Positions 47,229 to 58,995 of a DNA stretch of 64,000 nt are shown in pieces. Numbering within the stretch: the first letter of the stretch is position 1; each line of letters opens with the position of its first letter. Under the pieces are notes generated by a model, which was not told the DNA's origin, ran no database searches, and saw nothing but the letters and a program-made list of their open reading frames with translations. The stretch is taken from the NCBI GenBank assembly GCA_037176845.1, contig JAYKXP010000048.1, forward strand, positions 1 to 64,000, written 5' to 3'. A program made the position numbers and the translations under genes. Source of the stretch: Paramarasmius palmivorus. Taxonomy: Eukaryota > Basidiomycota > Agaricomycetes > Agaricales > Marasmiaceae.

Positions 47229-50200
47229 CTAGCAGTTCAAGTTGCGGTCAAGACGACGGCCATTATACGAGTCGGACACGATCTGTCTGGCTGGTCGGTT
47301 TGGAAGGGGAAAAGGAGGGAATGATGGAACAGCAAAGCCTGCAAGAAGGGCTTCACCACGTTCTGAGTTGAGAAGGCGGTAAAGACGGGAAGGAGAACGG
47401 ATGAAGGAGGTGAAGAAGTTGGGTGTAGGCGGTGCCGGAGGATGAACCAAAGGAAATTACAAGGTCGACTGAAGAAGGTAAAGCCGCAATAGTAACCCCT
47501 TGATAAACGGGATTTGGAGTCCACGGACGAGACCGGCAGAAGACCAAGCTCGTTCAGTGTCTCCTGCACGTTGGCGAATATTTTTCTCGAGCTATCATCG
47601 AGATATGTAAGTGAACATCTAGAGCAGGCTGGGATCACTGACATTCGAACCTTGCAATACGATATCCGAATCCTTGATGTCGCACCGATTGGGCTGTGTT
47701 AGCTAGGCCATTGAATCTGCAGGAGGATGTTGTGGTTATCGTTGAAGAGAATTAGCGCTCGTCATGTCAGGCTTCATAGCCTTTTTTCCTCCACCACCAT
47801 CATGCTTCTTACACTCGCCAGCGCTCTTCATCCTATTCGTGGATTTCTCTATGTAAAACAATGTCTTTACTGAAGCATACAAGGTTCCCAAACTCCCAGT
47901 AGCAAAGGGATACAAGATAAAGAACAAAGGATCTCTGATACACAAGTGGGACAAGGCTTGATGGACTTCGAATCCACCATTGACCGTCCACAGTATAAGT
48001 GCGTGCAGAGTGGAATTTCCTACACTTTCCGCTAACACGGCATTCATAATATCAGAACTCGTGATAATGTCCATTGAATCAACCAGCACCCAAGTCATCT
48101 CCACGAAGCACCCAGCCACTCCTTTTCAAGCCTTCCGATCCCAGTTGGAGCCCAGCGACACCGAACTTTCTCAAATGCCTCCACTCATAGGCGACATAGA
48201 GTGCGATCAGGAGCGCCGCACCCGGGAATTGGAACGTCCACATGTACACGATCTCGCTGACAAGCTCGCGTCCAAGCGGGCTATGCTCAGGCTATTCTTC
48301 CTCCACGAAATGGGAAGCATCTCCATACGTGCTTGGCTTGGTTAAGGTAAGCATTTGGGTTCATACTTGATCGATATGTCCCATAGTAATCTCTGCGATA
48401 TCCTAGGACACGCACCCGTCGTACTTAGCGCCTACAATAGCACCTGGCCCGGTCCTTCCGCTAAATCAAAGCAACACGTACCATGGTACCATGCTGGTAT
48501 ACCTAGACGAAGTCAAGGGGCAGATCTACTGGTGCTGGATTTCACCGGATACCCTTGACTGCGCTATGCCCGTTGGACTTGTACTGCACACTTTCGCATC
48601 ATGCTCATTCAGCTACCAGCATGATAAAATCCGAGCTTGTGCAGTCTGTAGAAAGCTGTCGCTGTACTGGCTTCGGTTGAGCGTCGTCGGAGTATCTGTA
48701 TATGATATGAGGGTAAGTAATACCTATCTTCCTACAATTACCATACTCATTGTTCCTTCTATGTAGATCCCGGGCTTCAGGTGCGAAAGAGGAGATCAAC
48801 ATTCACGTGAGCTGTCTATGTCTCACCCTTCAAGCTTCAAGCTTCATGACTGGTCTCTGACTCTCGGCCTATTTCGTTAGTCAGACAAACTCAGGCTAGA
48901 CAACCTTGTACATCCTGAGCTTTGGTCTAGGAAGATTCCTCGGTATCTCCTTCCGCCATCTCAGGTACGTCAATGGTCAATGGTTACTCGTTCATCTGAA
49001 CGCATAGCACCCTATTGCCAGCATCCTCGATATGGCACACATGATCAGATGAATCGAACTGTGGTCTTCAGAGTTGTGCTACTATACTAACGCAGATTGA
49101 TCAGAAAGGGTAGGGTCACTCAAGCCATGAATACCGAGCCATTGTCGTCCTTTTAGTCGACCTGCCTGTCATGTCCAGAGTCTCATTCTGGACTTGGCTT
49201 TCCGAATGCTGAATGCTTCTAGGGCTTAGGTAATACCCCATCTGGTTTAAACACTTTTCTAGTCGTTACTAATTTTGTCTCTTATACTAGCTGTCTTGTC
49301 CGTTTCTGATTCGATCCAACGAAGACCTCTGAAGTATTGATATTCCCCACCACTATCAAACGCAGGAACGGTAGCAATTCCTCGCGTGTCTGTATCATGC
49401 GCAAGACATGATGCATGATCTTTCACCATGTTCTGAGGTTCGCACCGCTTGGACTTTGGGCCATACGCACCTCGCTCACAGTCAAGGTCAGCGACATATA
49501 CTTAGTTCGGGAGTCGGAAGTAGGTGTCTACCTGTGGATAGCAAATAGAAACAGGTATATTTGAGGCCGTGTTTATCGTATAGGCTATGCTGACGATAAT
49601 AACCAGGTAACTTACACGCAATAGTACTAGATCTTCATGCTCGTGTTGGCTTAGCATTGGATTAACCAGGTGTTCATGAGTCATAATGAAGGGGATCTAT
49701 TGGGCTCTATGAGTGATATCCGTCGTCCTACTACTTGTCGTACTCGCCTTTGGGCTCTAGGTATGGTCAAGGACGTTGTGTGGATTGCGCGAGTTTATGG
49801 CCATTTTCGCACTTCCCTAGATGTGGGTGTTACTCATATAGATGTAAACAATTCTCATAGCCTGAGCGTCTTTGTATCTTCGATGAATGACCGTGAAATT
49901 AGAAATATGTTACGCTTCATACGGGATACCAGTACATTCACTCACTCTGCGTCCGAGGCTGAAGTACTCGTAAATAGCTTGCATGGCAAGGATTGTCATC
50001 TTGAGGCCATAGTCAAAACCCAAAGGGGCGCTTCTGAGACTCAGAGAATTGGGTGTGAGAAGGAAGCGTCAACGCTGCGGGAAACGATGCCGACAACCTC
50101 TTGATCACGAACCACGACGAGCATCACCTCTCGGTCCCTTTTTCCTTCTTTCCTCTTATTCTTCACTTCGCGTGAAAATTCAAATGGATAAATATCACTT

Positions 50201-50301
50201 CATGGTACGGCTCTTCTCCTATGGCCCATTCCTTTCACTCAAAAACACCTTTTTAAAAAATTTCTCTACAGCTCCCGGTCGAAGATCTTCCGTGGTCAAA
50301 A
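47229..50301. other. Relic or unidentified coding fragments
   Basis: A minus-strand frame at 47237-47644 and a hydrophobic minus-strand frame at 47736-48119 (possibly membrane-spanning) are the longest. A plus-strand frame at 49670-50104 is 144 codons. None has a domain I recognise, and I could not join exons confidently. Confidence 0.35.
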
Positions 50302-50745
50302 TACAGTAGAACATCTCATAGTGCATAGGGTTCGGGCGGGCCTCCACCTATGCATAACGAGATGTTATGCACCACCAGATAGTCACACCGTGTGACATGT
50401 ATGTGACATATCCATACAAGGCAGTCAAGTTTGGCGCCGACCAAGTGCCGCCAGGCAGACCAGGATTGCCGAACACCAGAAAACCCCAATATAGGCCTTT
50501 TCTGCACCCAAACGAAGGAAACAGCCTTGAGCTTACCTGGTTGAGACGTAATCTGCTCAAGAAGTCCACTTTTCGCGAGGATTTTGGGTGGTAATGCCGT
50601 GCATAACCTTCGTCCGGCCCTATGCATAATGCATAACGAGATTTTGTGCATAAATAATGCGTGCGGAGGCTGCGGCGGAGGGCTTGCTATGCATAATGAG
50701 ATGTTATGCATTAGTAGGTCATGCACTATGAGATGTTCTACTGTA
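50302..50745. mobile_element. pogo/Tc1-like MITE with TA target site
   Basis: A perfect 25-bp inverted repeat (TACAGTAGAACATCTCATAG... at 50302 and its complement ending at 50745) bounds 444 bp with no transposase. The CAGTAGAAC start and the flanking TA on each side are typical of pogo/Fot-type Tc1-mariner elements. Inside, the motif TGCATAANGAGATGTTATGCA recurs at about 50350 and 50690, with variants near 50630, giving nested palindromes. Confidence 0.78.
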
Positions 50746-51041
50746 CAAGCACATCGCGAAGATTAAAAGCTAATGGATACTTTACCGGGGAAAGACTTGA
50801 TGCGTTGTCTTATTTTCGTGGTATCGCTGCAAGACTTCGTTTTGCCGACTATCGGAATAGCTTTCAGATGTTGGAATTATCAGTGAGGCTTATCAGGGCT
50901 CGCGAGCCTTTTACGCACATTCATGCTGCATGGGATAGGTCCTGGGAGGTTGCAGCGAGCGGTGTTTGTCGGAAAGCTTGTCGAGAGGAATGTTAGGCAA
51001 GGAATTTTGAGCTACATCAGGAAATTCGCACACGCGTGGGG

Positions 51042-51185
51042 TGTATGGAGATGTATGGACCATGCATCTCCATACATCTCCATACGCGGCCCCGCGTGGA
51101 CCCGGATGTATGGAGATTGGGGGAGTGCATAATCTCCATACACCTCCATGCGAGACGACCGCAGCTCTCCATACATCTCCATACA
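51042..51185. repeat. Small foldback repeat (TGTATGGAGATGTATGGA)
   Basis: An 18-bp perfect inverted repeat at 51042-51059 and 51168-51185, with further copies of the same core on both strands at about 51067-51083 and 51107-51117. The whole 144 bp can fold on itself. No target duplication is evident. A looser relative (CCATACTCTCC, CGTATGGGAG) occurs at 52209-52360. Confidence 0.65.
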
Positions 51186-52460
51186 ACAGGATTTGCAGGG
51201 TTACTACTGGTTACTAGCTCGTTCTCGCCATGGATGAAATGGATAGAAAATAGTTTATTGCATGGTACTACGATACACGCAATGTAACTAATAAAAAGTT
51301 CCCCTCTGCCAACTACGAACCTCACTACCCTAACTACCCTCGATAGCGACGAAATCTTCGACATTGCCTGTCTCGGCCTGTACCGATGACTGTATGTGAG
51401 CGGCATGAATGTACCCGAACAATAATTGACTTACCGGAGCTAAATGTGACCGAATCGTAAAGCTTGAAGGCCAGAGCTGCTCGGGAAGTCCAATAAAATA
51501 GTCAGTACACAAGACGACATAAAATCAAGGACGTGAAGAATACTTGATGTGCGGCAAACTTGGGGAATAGTCAGCGAAGGGAAATCTAATCAAGATCAAA
51601 GACATACCTATGCCTCGATCCTTGTATGTACACTGCCCACTCTCCTTCTTCACTGTTGTCGGGGACCATTGTCTTCATGCATTGCGTACCTGTATTAGGA
51701 AGGTAAGCCAGAATATAAGTTGTGAGGACACGGATTACTTAACTTATCGAGCACGGGTGGTGAAAGAAAGAGGGAGATGGATCCAAAGTCTTCACTCGGT
51801 CTTCACTAACAGGATGATCGTGGTCGGAAGGGAAGAGAGACGCGATGACGGGACTGAAAATTTTCGCATCAACAAGGTCACGACACCGGTTTGAAACTCC
51901 GACAGAATTACTCGGATCTTGCCAGCATCAAGATATCAACTCTTTGCTCTCATTTTCTCCGACCGTTCGGATATCCCCTTACACTAGGTTTGTTAAGTAT
52001 CTTCATCTCCTCTGACTGTCATACTTCTACTTACTTGCATAGTGTCAAAATTTGAACTTTTCTGCTATAAATTTACATCAACTCGGACATCGTTCAGCTG
52101 GGAAGCAACGAGGCTCCTATGAGCTTGACTATTCACCCGCTGGTAGTTAAGTATATCCTACAATACATGACTTGTATCTTAGATGCTTATAACAGAAAAA
52201 TTATTCACCCATACTCTCCATTCTCTCCATACTCCCAATACCACCCATACATGGTCGCGTATGGGAGTTTTTGATGGATTTTGATGGAAACCGGGTCTGG
52301 CGCGTATGGGCGCATGGGACCCATGTCCCCCATACACCCATGCGGGTGTAAATTTGCTGATGTAGAGATTTCAGGACTCTGAGATCTTTCATGTACGGTA
52401 CGTCCTCGCCCAGAATTTTCCTGTGCACAGGACCTCACGATATATCCTAACCAACCCTAG

Positions 52461-53040
52461 GCAAAACCCAAAGAACAAGGCGAAAAAAAAGGCCTCAAGG
52501 ATAAGACCGTGACTGCAACCACCGGAATTCGTGCCATCCATCGTTCAATCATTCAAGGCCATCGTGACGCGTGTTATTCGACACACATCTCTGAGCTTCT
52601 CGGTGGACGTTCCAAAGGTGGGTTTTAGTTATTACCTACAGACTTCAAGTACTAACAGAGTTTCTAGGCTCCCAACTTTTTTCTATGTCCTCTTCCCCGG
52701 TTCGGAGGTATGGACTACCGCGTCTGAGGTATGTTGTACTACTTGCTTTTCAAACTCGCTACCCAGACACTAATCAGCGACATATCCTTAAGGTGCAGGG
52801 CTGGACTTCTCAATTGGAGGCAACCAAGTGTTGGGGTATGTTCAAAATCCGTTTTTTGTATAGCTTGTACTGATGGCGTGGTTTAGCTACATATGAAGAT
52901 GACCCTATGGCCATGGTATCTTTGCTATTGGCCCGGTTGTCCAACGCTGAGTCTGCGCGTGGTATTGTGAGCCTGAGTGACCATGAGGCTGGACAATACC
53001 GATTCATATATGTGGGCAATGGGTTATCTATGCGTCAGTT
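52461..53040 (+). CDS. Possible multi-exon gene of unknown function (partial)
   Basis: A run of short exons with good acceptors. 52461-52617 encodes KEQGEKKGLKDKTVTATTG and AIHRSIIQGHRDACYSTHIS. A piece near 52659-52693 may follow. Then segments encode VQGWTSQLEATKCW, spliced in phase to ATYEDDPMAMVSLLLARLSN and DHEAGQYRFIYVGNGLSM. Introns are about 40-60 nt and end in CAG, AAG or TAG. Low sequence complexity is not the cause of the open frame. I do not recognise the family. Neither start nor stop is fixed, and alternative joins exist around 52690-52795. It may continue to 53180 or be a remnant. Confidence 0.35.
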
Positions 53041-54120
53041 GGTAAGTCATGGTTTTCTTTTGGTACTCTTCACAGTGCTCACTTACCTCTGCCTTCGTCC
53101 TACTTATGCAAATAGCAGCCTTCGACGTATGATGCCGTCAGGAATGAGGTACTCCCATAGTTTATCTGCCGCTGAACTATGACTGATGTTTCCGCTGTTC
53201 CCGTAGATGGTGCCTTTGCGGTCCTTTTCCTGTCAATCTTCGGCCGTTCGTTCTAGCAATATCGAGGGGGGGCCTTCACCGGTTCTTAAATTACGCTAAT
53301 AGACGTACATTGGCCGTCTTGGGCTGCCTAGTCTATCGGATTGAAAGCAAGTTGAAAGCATTCCATCAGGCAACGCCGAATGACCGGGGATACATTGTTC
53401 ATGATCAGTGAGTGCGGAGTTATTCTATCACGATCCATGGAGTACTTATACGGGACGCAGCTGGATGTTGTACGAACGATGTGAACGCTTCCGGTGCACT
53501 CTGGGGCTCGGCTACGGGCACGTATGTTACTGGGGAAAGAGATTCACATCGAAAGTGCTATGCTAGGTTGTTTTGTGGTGTTGAATAGATTTAGATATAC
53601 AAGAGGAATTCGTAATTTGACAGATAGCTGGTGCACTGTGATGCTATACATAGACGAGAAGATTCAAAGTAAACAGCTCGCCCTCGGATGAAAGCAGTAG
53701 ACCCAAGTCATCCAATACGTGGGATGCAAGTAGTGCATTGGACAGTCTGGTACGGAGAGAAATCTTGTAGACTGGTGAATGCGATAGCCATGAATGATGC
53801 GGAATGCGCGTATGCGAGGACAACCATGGCCAGTAACTTGGTCTCCTTTTACAACGAGGAACTCGCGACTTCTGTGCGCTTCGCTGACGAGGGACGTGCA
53901 AGACTCTCCAGAGGCGTAAAGTATTTTCATTGCTTTCATACTGGTTAGCTAGCTAAATGGCAAACAGGGCCTAATATGAGTATGAAGATACTTAGACGAC
54001 ACACCTTTTCATCATAGGCCTTCAATGATGGTCTTCCGCATTTCCATCACGGTATGTCGGTCATCCTCTGAAGTCCACTCTCTATCCCAAAGATATTCAC
54101 AAAACTCCTCTCCCTTCAAC
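53041..54120. other. No supported gene
   Basis: Short plus-strand frames at 53494-53691 and 53688-53948 could be exons of the same unidentified gene as 52461-53040, but no splice chain is convincing. Confidence 0.35.
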
Positions 54121-57100
54121 GCTTGTACATACCTGCAGCCGACTGAGTCATCTCAACCAGCAACCAGCGATAGGAACGAATCATTGATCATGGCTCAATG
54201 TCAAACGTTCTTTGCCGACACTCCGCTACTGCCCTTCGCGTTTAATCCCCATGGCGGTGAATGTACTGAAGGCATGCACCCTTGCGACTCAAGGGACGTC
54301 TAGCCTGTCAATTTGAAACATCATTGTATCTCACTCCAATTTGAAAACCAATAAACTGGATATAAGTGTATTCGTCGAACGTAGAATGCGTATAATACAC
54401 CGTTATTGTTTCCTCGTTCGGGGAATGCAGCTCTAAACCTATGCTTCCTATCCGAATTCAGAAAATATCAATCTTCATTATCTCCACACTGCATCCTCGC
54501 CTCTTGAACAGAACGCACTTTTGGCTGCCCAGCCTTCCTATCTGTCCGACGATGATCCTTAGTCCGCTTACTAGCCTCGCGAACCTGGTTTCTTTCCGGA
54601 AGTGCTGGCTCGAGGAGGCTGTCGCGCACGTTCGTTGCAGATGGGTTGGAAATCGAAATCGAACGCAGTGTCATGATAGCACCCTCAAAGTACCTAGAAT
54701 GAACTTACCTGTGCTTTTCAGATTGCTTTTACCCTCGTCGTGCATCTCCTTCAACGTGCTATTCGCCCGTTTCCCAGGGTGCCGAGATCGATTTGGGGGC
54801 GACGTCCCGGGGGTGTTGATGCCTAGTACCGGTTCGAGTGGACTGGACAGGCTTTACATTCGTGCTTGGTTTCTTAGCACTGGATTCACCTATTCGTTCA
54901 GTAATCCGATTATTAGTACCAAGCCGAGGGTATGAGTATTGTTTTGAACGTACCTTGGGGTCGGTCGCCAGCCGCTCGATTTGTTGAGATCTTTGAATCG
55001 ACTACCGTGGATGATCATTGGCGAGAGCGTGTTGTGATTTGCGAGGTGCATGTAGGGTGCTGGCAGTTTGCGGTTATAGGCGAGAAGCGCCTGAAACCCA
55101 AGGAACCGGTTCTGTACGAATCATGATAAGCTAGGAACTTTGAAGTCTTTGATGCCGCACCATCATAGAATATCAGCGCAGGCAAGTGCACATCCGAAAA
55201 GCTGGGTTACGCTTGGGGGATGCTGTGTCGAGAACCATGACAGGTACTTGACACAGGAGAAGTGCTCGACATCCTGTCTAAACCCCTAGATTAACCACAT
55301 AGTCAGTCGCCCCAAGATTGAGCAATACCTTCTCAACTGTTGTCACCCACCGCTTTTCGGAGATGCCAGGGTTTCCGGGCGTCGTGTTGATGTCTTTGGT
55401 GCCTGGAATTAGAAAGCCGCGATCATCGAAAGTTCGAGTCAGTATCTGCGCACTGGATATCTTGAGGTGGATGTTCACCTGTTTAGGTTTTGTTCGAGGA
55501 TGAAATTATCGTTGCCGAGCGGATGATGCTGAATCTATCGGTTTCTATGGACCTCTTGGCTTGAGACTGTTACCAGTGGCATCTAACGGTAGTGTGGTTT
55601 TCTGGCCGGAGATTTTGGTGATGCGGAGACTCTGGCCAAGACTGAGCAATTAAGAGAATGGAAATGAATATAAGTGAGTATAGACTTGGCTGTTAAATAG
55701 CGCTCACCGATGTATTTCGAGCGAAACGACGAGTACCTTGACGGCATCGAGGGTTAAGCCTTCAAGTCCGGTGAACACAGAGCTGAGAGCCTTGAGGTCA
55801 AGGTGCTGCGACTCGTAGGCTCAGGCATCCTTTTGTTGAATCTTTGTATTGTAAAGTTGCACCGTGCCAGCTCGGGAGTGCCATTCTGTGCTCGAGATGA
55901 GAATAGGGGGAAAGGACATGAAAAAGGATCAACTACTCACAGTTTTATCCCCGATTCACAAGCCCATACCCAATGCCTACGATAGCTAGAGTTCCACGCG
56001 TCGGTTTTGATAACTAGGGCACGGGAAGAGAAGTAAGTAGCTGAATTGGGTGTATAGCTCAGAGAAGGTAGAAAGAGACCTAGTTGAGAACATCAGCCTT
56101 TACGCATACAAAACCTCGGATTTGAGCCCGTGATGTATGCTTTGTGCGCTTCCTGCATCCATAAAGGTTAGTATGACTTTATAAGTAACTGTAGAAAATG
56201 ACCAACCGAGCAAGCTCAAGATTCAGGTCCTCAGTAACCTATTTTCCACTAGAGATGGGCATAATCCTCGGACGTTGTTTGATTTGATAAAGGGAAGAAG
56301 TCCAGCAACTGGGAAGGATTATGGTGGGTGCTTGTGAGTGTGGTGGTGGTTCACGATCAAGAGTGTTCGCGACGCGTCTGAGCGCTCAGTCAGAACGTTC
56401 CGTTAAACTACTTTCCATCCAACACACGTCCTTGCTCTATCAGCCTTGTTTCTTCCTGTTCAAAAGTTTTGAGATGGAATTAGTGGTACGACGTATTCTA
56501 CACTAATGATGGAATTGTTTCGCTGACACACCCTGTCGCCTTCGCTCTCCTCTTATCCGCTGATTTCAACAATAGCAGAGCTGTCCCATACTCACCAACA
56601 CACAGCTCAATTCCAGTCGACTCTTCCGTCTTCCTGTCCGTACTCTAGACCTTCAAAGCCGCCAACTCCGTCTTGCACTCACCTTCGCCTTGGTCGTTCT
56701 TTCCACCTTCATATCCTCCTACTGCAAGGTAACGCGGTAACGCCTTACCTGCAACGCTTAACTCCCTCCAGGAGTCTACAAGGCATAACCAGCGCCTACT
56801 ACAGCATCTACACTAACGCCCTCTGGAGATCACCGGCCATTCCACCTATCCATCACATCGTGCGCCCAACAGCTATAAAGCTGTCGTGTGCCTCGTGCAC
56901 TCCACGACCTCTCCTACTGTTCCACTACCACCACCAAAACCCTCAGCCCTAGTCCTCCTTCGCCCACAATGGCCTTCAATAATGCCTCGCACTTCACCTT
57001 CACCGGTCAAGCTATCAACAACATATTGGGTAACCAGGTGGTCCATATCGGTTCACAGGATGTTGAGCCTACGGAATACGACGAGGTATGGGCTCTCACC

Positions 57101-58995
57101 GTGGTGTATATTCAGGAGCTGAAAATGAAAATGATAGTACGAACGCTTAAAGACCGGGGACCTCTATCTTTTGGGAGAGGTTCATCGCGATGATGTCTTA
57201 CGTCCTTGTCGATGTTGGTTCTGGAATTGTCGATGCGTTGCACGTCATAGGGCCCAGAAAACAATTCACACTGTCGAAGTGGCTGGCAAAACGTTCACCG
57301 CCATAGAATACAAAGGCCCGGAGGCACAAGAGGTCTGGGAAGAGGAGTTCCGTCGTTATTCACAAAATAGGTTCGCTACCGCCTTCCCCACCCAACAACT
57401 TCACTGACAACCAGATAGATCCCCGAATGCATGGCAACTCTACGGCCTGAACCGATCCAACGTCCCGTTTTTGATCTTCCATGACGGTGAGTCTTCCTCT
57501 CTCTTCAGCAATGCCGTATACTGATCAAGTTGGCGCGATAGAGCTTGTTCCGATTGGGCATTTCCACAAACACTCGTTCTGGGGGGATCTATTTGTTTTT
57601 TGGTTGGTGGTGCGTCCTAAACATGGTGTTTACTATGGCTGCAAAGCTAACACACTGTCCTTTTAGAGCAAACTGGGTTGCAATGAGTCGGCGTTATGGT
57701 TGAACGCGAGAGGGGGTCTAATCCAGGGACCCAAAGGGCCTACTTTTCGCGTTCCAGGCAGTGACACACTCGATAAAATTCCTATTCCACCCTCAGCAGA
57801 GATGCTACAAGACAACATCTCCTTTCAATTCTTCCAACAATTCCCTTCAAGGGCGATGGACCGTCTCATTGTGGAATGTGCACAGTATCATAGCTCAAGT
57901 TCACCGCTCAAACGCTTTTTTCGTGAAGGAGCGCTCAACATCCCACCGGAAAATACCCCGGAAACCCTCGATGGGCTCCGCATTGATACTGTATACTCCC
58001 CTTTGCTGGGGGCTGTTGCGAGGTGCCGGGATGGTGGGGCGTTGTGGGAAATGGACAGGAGGAAGGGGTTGGTGGATAAAATGGTATTGGATGATGGGCT
58101 GATTCGGTGAGTGAGCATGGGCATAATGGTTCAGTTTTGGGTGCTGATTTCTAAAGTTTCAAGCTAGATGGTCCATATGTCAATGCTCGTTTTCGCTTTG
58201 ACTACGGCAAATTTCAGAGGAGTTGGATGTCGCAAAGCTCAAGGATCATTGATGGCTGCGGGATGTCGGGAATGGAGGAACAATGCTGTATGTCCTCCCC
58301 TTTCACCATGTTGATGATTGAACTCATCGTACTTCCTTTGCATAGGTATCATTGATTCTCCACATGAGATCTTTCTCACATTGGAATCAACAAGACACTC
58401 GGTTCAACAAAGACTCTTACCATTTGAAACACCCCTGCCCATCTACCTCTTCATCTACCCTCTCCCCATGACAGTGCCCAGAGTCAAGTTATGGGGAAAA
58501 AATAGAACCCACTTCTGGTCTCTTGATGAGAATGGGCAATCTGAGATGACGGAGGAGGAATGTAGGCGATGGGGAGTTCCAAAACTGGATACACACGTAA
58601 GACGTTGGAGGGAAGATCATATGTTTACATGGCCAAGCTATGTCTACACTGCCATCCGCAAATGGCAAGTCGCTCGCGGCTTCGACCCCACCACTGCTGA
58701 TTTTGCTCGGAGTTTGGGACATCCAGAGTTGGATATCCTCATCGATAATGAGGCAGCGACAAGTCGGTTTGAGGAAGTTCATGGTTAGTCTCACAATCTC
58801 CTCGCAGTCGTTGTTACATTGTTGATCTACGATTCACAGAAAACTCATCTACTCCCGACAAGCAGAGTGACCCAATTGTCCCGGAAGAACTTGATACAGC
58901 ACCGGCGTTTGAAGGTCAGTATCCCGTTCAACGTTCCCTGTTAGTTCTGCCGTCTCACTTTACAGCAACAGCGATGGCTCCTCAGCCTCTGCACA
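54121..58995. repeat. Segmental duplication, copy B (about 4.9 kb)
   Basis: Direct-orientation counterpart of 32708-37670, about 21.4 kb away. It has the same order of blocks, with small deletions relative to copy A (for example between 54241 and 54300) and scattered substitutions. Confidence 0.85.
56969..58915 (+). CDS. Agaricomycete-specific multi-exon protein, copy B (function unknown)
   Basis: Paralogue of the gene at 35616 with the same intron positions. Exons 56969-57085, 57138-57370, 57419-57486, 57542-57609 and 57667-58106 join in phase; later parts are around 58214-58290 and 58468-58782. Landmarks: MAFNNASHFTFTG, YERLKTGDLYLLGEVH, KTFTAIEYKGPEAQEVWEEE, WQLYGLNRSNVPFLIFHD, ELVPIGHFHKHSFWGDLF, LNARGGLIQGPKGP, THFWSLDENGQSEMTEEECR, and WQVARGFDPTTADFARSLG. 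The first exon is 21 nt shorter than in copy A. Frame uncertainty before 58468 is the same as in copy A, so either an intron there is misread or both copies share an old lesion. Function unknown; no secretion signal. Confidence 0.65.

Noticed and set aside
47736..48119. Membrane protein of an agaricomycete DUF family
   Set aside because: Only a vague hydrophobic pattern; the expected exon context was not found.
52201..52440. Second foldback element
   Set aside because: CCATAC/GTATGG motifs recur, but no clear paired ends could be defined.
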